Shown in pieces: positions 61,156-64,000 of a stretch of 64,000 nt of DNA; position 1 is the first letter of the stretch, and each line of letters starts with the position of its first letter. The notes under the pieces were generated by a model. The model ran no database searches, was not told where the DNA came from, and saw only the letters and a list, made by a program, of their open reading frames with translations. The stretch is from Candidatus Sumerlaeia bacterium. Its GTDB lineage: Bacteria > Sumerlaeota > Sumerlaeia > JADFCW01. Made by a program: the position numbers and the translations under genes. The stretch spans positions 30,308 through 94,307 of the forward strand of contig JAOAGV010000002.1 in NCBI GenBank assembly GCA_026415575.1, read 5' to 3'.

Positions 61156-63252
61156 TCAGAGCAACCGTTCGTACATCATGTAAAACGTGAACGAGAGAGC
61201 CAGCTTCAAATCGCGCAGGAAGTTGTAACAAACGAGGAATGGATTGATTCGCCAGTAGGCTCTGCGTTTCAGGTAGAATCGGGTCTGCTGCCAGAACCGG
61301 TCGAGATGGCGTCGCGTGGAAACGCCGCGCACCGACAGCACATGCAGCTTTTCCAGAAGCCGCGTCCACCATGCATGGCCGGTTTGTTTGACACGCCGGC
61401 CCGCTTCGGGCAGCGAAACGGCCGGCAAACTGTTCTTCAAGGATTCGATGTTGTGTTCCACGGCCGACCGGACATATCCGGCGGATAAATTAATCCGCTC
61501 GTGGGCGTGATGCAGCTGCTGCCGCAGCACGGTCAGATACTCTCGAAAATGTCTGCGCCACGCAGGACTGACCTTGACTTTCTCGGAAGCAATCCGCGTT
61601 TGCAACCACAGCTCCTGCAACTCCAGAAACAGCCGCAGCCAGTCGCGCAACAAGTTCCGCACTTCCCGTGCGCGCTTGCGCAGATGCGCCCAGCGCGTGT
61701 CAATCGGATAGCCGGGCCGCCGCTCCGTCCGGTCTTTCAGCCGGAAAAAGCCCGTCAGCATCGGATGCGTGCCGTCCACCATGGCCGCCCGATACCACAG
61801 GAGCGCCTTGAACATCCCCCAGTAATTGTTGATGTTGGCGCGGAGCAGGATATTCTTCATGTTTTCGAAGGAGTAGAACCGCTTCCACGCATCGTCATAA
61901 GCGCGCTGCCATTCCTCGCGCGTCATGAGCGGATGATCCCACACGGCGTGAAACGAGTCGAATTTGTTGTAGTCCGGGTCCATGGGAACCCCCGCCGCCA
62001 CGGCGTCCACATGGTCTTGGGAGCCGGGCAGGGGCGTGCGCATAAAGAACGAAACCTCGTCGAACTTCAGATCGCGCGCCAGACAGTCCACATCGGCCAT
62101 GATCGAATCGTACGTGTCATAAGGAAAGCCGATGATATAGGCAGCGTGCACGTGGACCCCGTGCTGGTGCCATGCCTCGACCATCGCGGCGTAGTCCTCG
62201 ACGGCGTTCTGCGATTTCCCCACCGCTTCGAGGTTTTTGGGATTGAGACTTTCGACCCCGACAAAAATCTGCGTGCACCCCGCGGCGGCCGCCTTCTCCA
62301 CAAACCGCGGCAGCCGATACGCCTTTACGTCCACCTGCATCATGAAAAGGATGACGATGCCTTCCTCGCGGCGCATGCGGATTAAGCCGTCAAAAATCTG
62401 CTCCCAGTAAATGTTGCGCGCCAGATTGTCGTCGGCAAATACATAATATCGAATTCCCTTGCCACCCTTGTAATTCTCGCGGATTCGCTGCAAAATCAAC
62501 TCCGGCGAGCGGAACCGCATTTTCCGCCCCTGCACGTTGATTACCGTGCAGAACGTGCAGCCGAACGGACAGCCCCGACCGGTGTCTATCGTCCCGAATT
62601 GCTTGAACACAAACCGGTTCATGTAACCGGGGGGAATGGTCGGAACGGGAGCATGGGTCAGGGGCGGCCGGTCCACGATGTCATAGAGCGGCTGCACACG
62701 ACCTTCGACAACATCTTCGAGAATGTCGGCCCAGCAGTCCTCGACCTCGCCTTTGACCAACGTCACGCCGGCATCGAGCATCTCCTGCAATTCCGGCGGC
62801 GTGGTCTTGCTCATGGCCAGTGCACCGCTGACGTGAAATCCGCCGATCATCGTCACGCAGCCGGCGGCAACAAACCGGCGCGCAAGGTCGGCCGCACGCG
62901 GAAATTGATTGGTCTGCACGCCGACCAGCCCGACCAGAACGCGTGCATCCGACCGCAGGAGTTGGCGGGCGATTTTCTCCGGCACCACCTTGTGCACGGA
63001 TTCGTCGTAGATATGAATGCCGATTTCGACGCGGCCGGCAAACCGCTCGCTTCGGGCCGCATCCTCGGTCAGGCCATACAGGCAGGCCACAGTATTGCTG
63101 GGCAGCACCCCGCGAAAATGACGGATGACATAGCCGTCATCGTCATACTTTCCGGGGCGAATCAATACAACTTCCAGCCGCTTGCACGGGCGGCCGGCAT
63201 TCGGTGTCGCGTTGGGCATGGAGAAAGTTGCTTTCGTTTGAAAGTTCGTCAT
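61156..63252 (-). CDS. B12-binding-domain radical SAM protein
   Basis: 698 aa. N-terminal cobalamin-binding-like part: VVLIRPGKYDDDGYVI and RVLVGLVGVQTNQFPRAADLAR, then VTMIGGFHVSG. The radical SAM core has TGRGCPFGCTFCTVINVQG (CX3CX2C), YVFADDNLARNI and FVGVESLNPKNL, then the IGFPYDT loop. The last ~200 residues are helical and Arg-rich and unlike known domains. Such proteins (BchE/hopanoid-methylase-like) modify lipids or tetrapyrroles; substrate unknown. A start at the second Met (MPNATPN) is also possible. Confidence 0.93.
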   Translation of the reverse strand: MTNFQTKATFSMPNATPNAGRPCKRLEVVLIRPGKYDDDGYVIRHFRGVLPSNTVACLYGLTEDAARSERFAGRVEIGIHIYDESVHKVVPEKIARQLLRSDARVLVGLVGVQTNQFPRAADLARRFVAAGCVTMIGGFHVSGALAMSKTTPPELQEMLDAGVTLVKGEVEDCWADILEDVVEGRVQPLYDIVDRPPLTHAPVPTIPPGYMNRFVFKQFGTIDTGRGCPFGCTFCTVINVQGRKMRFRSPELILQRIRENYKGGKGIRYYVFADDNLARNIYWEQIFDGLIRMRREEGIVILFMMQVDVKAYRLPRFVEKAAAAGCTQIFVGVESLNPKNLEAVGKSQNAVEDYAAMVEAWHQHGVHVHAAYIIGFPYDTYDSIMADVDCLARDLKFDEVSFFMRTPLPGSQDHVDAVAAGVPMDPDYNKFDSFHAVWDHPLMTREEWQRAYDDAWKRFYSFENMKNILLRANINNYWGMFKALLWYRAAMVDGTHPMLTGFFRLKDRTERRPGYPIDTRWAHLRKRAREVRNLLRDWLRLFLELQELWLQTRIASEKVKVSPAWRRHFREYLTVLRQQLHHAHERINLSAGYVRSAVEHNIESLKNSLPAVSLPEAGRRVKQTGHAWWTRLLEKLHVLSVRGVSTRRHLDRFWQQTRFYLKRRAYWRINPFLVCYNFLRDLKLALSFTFYMMYERLL

Positions 63253-63324
63253 TAACAGGTTGGATTGAAATCAAATGCCGAAAAGCAAGTCAAGCCCAAA
63301 TCAGCGTCCCCTTTGAACTGGACT

Positions 63325-63464
63325 CTTGGACTGCGGCAGCCATGCTGCCGCTTTGCTCTCCGACGGCCCTAAACCAGCCGAACGGGACCCTTTCCGGGAA
63401 GACGAACGTTACTTTTCACAACGGACGCTTAAAAAAGCGGCAGCATGGCTGCCGCAATCCAAAG
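63325..63464. repeat. 140-bp palindromic-arm element, copy 4
   Basis: CTTGGACTGCGGCAGCCATG left arm and AAAGCGGCAGCATGGCTGCC right arm. Interior near-identical to copy 2. It lies in the 310-bp gap 63253-63562 before the radical SAM gene; no gene is seen there. Its + strand peptide (DCGSHAAALLSDGPKPAE) is a known type of spurious ORF. Confidence 0.92.
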
Positions 63465-63562
63465 ATGCCGTGGCCCTTGGCCGCGGCCAAAAAGGTCAGA
63501 GGCAAGAGGTTGGAAGTCAGAAAAGCTCTTCGCATATTGGCTGCATGTTTAGACCGTAGAGC

Positions 63563-64000
63563 CTACGGCTTTGCCGGCTCCGATGCAAAGGTCACTGTGG
63601 GCGCCCCGAGCGAGGGCAGGGAATCGAGCAGGGTTCCGCGCGCGCGTTCGAGATCAATGATCGCCTTGTTGTAAGCAACGATTGAAGCGATATGGGCGCT
63701 TTGGGCGGCGGCAAGACGGTCTTGATAGTCCAACAAGTCTTGGCTGGTGGCCATGCCGACCTCGTAGCGTTTCAATTCGCCGCGCAGTTTTTCGCGTTCG
63801 GCGCGAATGCGGGTCTCGCTGACGGCGATGCTTTCGCGGGCGGATTGCAAATCGCGGATTGCTTTGCGGACCTCGAACTCGGCGAAGTCGCGCGTCTTTT
63901 CGATCAGCAGTTCGCTGCCCTCGACCAGTTTGTCGGCCTGCCGGGCGCGCGCCCGCGCCTTGGTATTGGGAATGGGAAAGTTAAAATCCACGCCTACCGC
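63563..64000 (-). CDS. TolC-family outer membrane protein, C-terminal part (runs off right edge)
   Basis: Only the last ~145 codons are inside the window; the frame is open to the edge. VGVDFNFPIPN is the beta-barrel strand typical of TolC-type proteins before the second helical repeat. Helices follow (ELLIEKTRDFAEFEVRKAIRDL) with RYEVGMATSQDLLDYQDRLAAAQ, the conserved TolC helix signature. The end has an Ala/Pro tail (FASEPAKP). Unrelated in position to the TolC-like lipoprotein at 10752. Confidence 0.88.
   Translation of the reverse strand, partial: AVGVDFNFPIPNTKARARARQADKLVEGSELLIEKTRDFAEFEVRKAIRDLQSARESIAVSETRIRAEREKLRGELKRYEVGMATSQDLLDYQDRLAAAQSAHIASIVAYNKAIIDLERARGTLLDSLPSLGAPTVTFASEPAKP

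Noticed and set aside
63326-63559. Small CGSHAAAL-type peptides (also at 24777 and 30547)
   Set aside because: Products of the 140-bp repeat element, a known kind of spurious prediction.

Overview
The window is GC-rich chromosomal DNA from a Gram-negative (diderm) bacterium. It encodes lipid A steps (lpxC, fabZ, lpxA, lpxI), a SurA/PpiC-type folding factor, ExbB/ExbD, two TolC-like proteins and a Lol/Mac-type ABC exporter. Secreted Gfo/Idh/MocA oxidoreductase, sulfatase, ThuA, DUF4380, xylose-isomerase-like and FG-GAP proteins, LpxI rather than LpxH, and many TPR proteins point to the PVC/FCB neighbourhood or a candidate phylum such as Sumerlaeota or Hydrogenedentota. That placement is inference. 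No plasmid or phage genes and no transposase were seen.

Layout. 1-6039: signal peptidase I (cut by the edge, minus strand), then plus-strand genes for a ThuA-domain protein, an exported MTA/SAH nucleosidase, a protein ending in Met-Gln-Pro-Gly repeats, a PII protein and a Tat-exported oxidoreductase. 6277-9575: a complete phage-shock module, with pspF divergent from pspA, two PspB-like genes and pspC, plus a well-formed sigma-54 promoter and a possible enhancer. 10072-13756: an MgtC/DUF4956-like membrane protein, a TolC-like lipoprotein and an HlyD-like adaptor. 14088-21006 (minus): a TPR protein, ExbB, ExbD and a TonB-like membrane protein whose C-terminus is a terpene-cyclase-like toroid; this is the most interesting system here. 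21029-22694: MarC and a DUF4380 protein. 22695-23622: a non-coding, partly AT-rich stretch with DnaA-box-like sites. 23623-32323: NUDIX regulator/hydrolase, a WD40 remnant, dtd, DUF1844, a TPR protein, a sulfatase, a radical SAM/SPASM enzyme, the RNase P RNA gene (minus strand) and a DUF362 protein. 32676-38876: SurA-like protein, lpxC-fabZ-lpxA-lpxI, a small membrane protein and an inositol-monophosphatase-like enzyme. 39138-44644: an arsenic operon (arsR, small thioredoxin, ArsP-like permease, exported thioredoxin, CcdA, arsM, acr3). 44648-50375: a methyltransferase, an ABC exporter pair and a DinG-type helicase fused to a JAMM/RadC-like domain. 50505-64000: sugar isomerase-like protein, DUF2752, mfd, an FG-GAP protein, ROK kinase, a coiled-coil protein coupled to two thymidylate-kinase-like genes, a B12-binding radical SAM protein and the end of another TolC-like gene.

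Several short non-coding repeat families lie between genes: a ~140-bp element with palindromic arms (four full copies and two relics), a 120-bp element with long terminal inverted repeats (two copies, both inside the arsenic operon), a ~67-bp imperfect palindrome (two copies and a relic) and a 69-bp tandem repeat. They produce spurious ORFs and look like MITE/REP-type elements. Many long ORFs opposite real genes are shadows caused by high GC and were left out.
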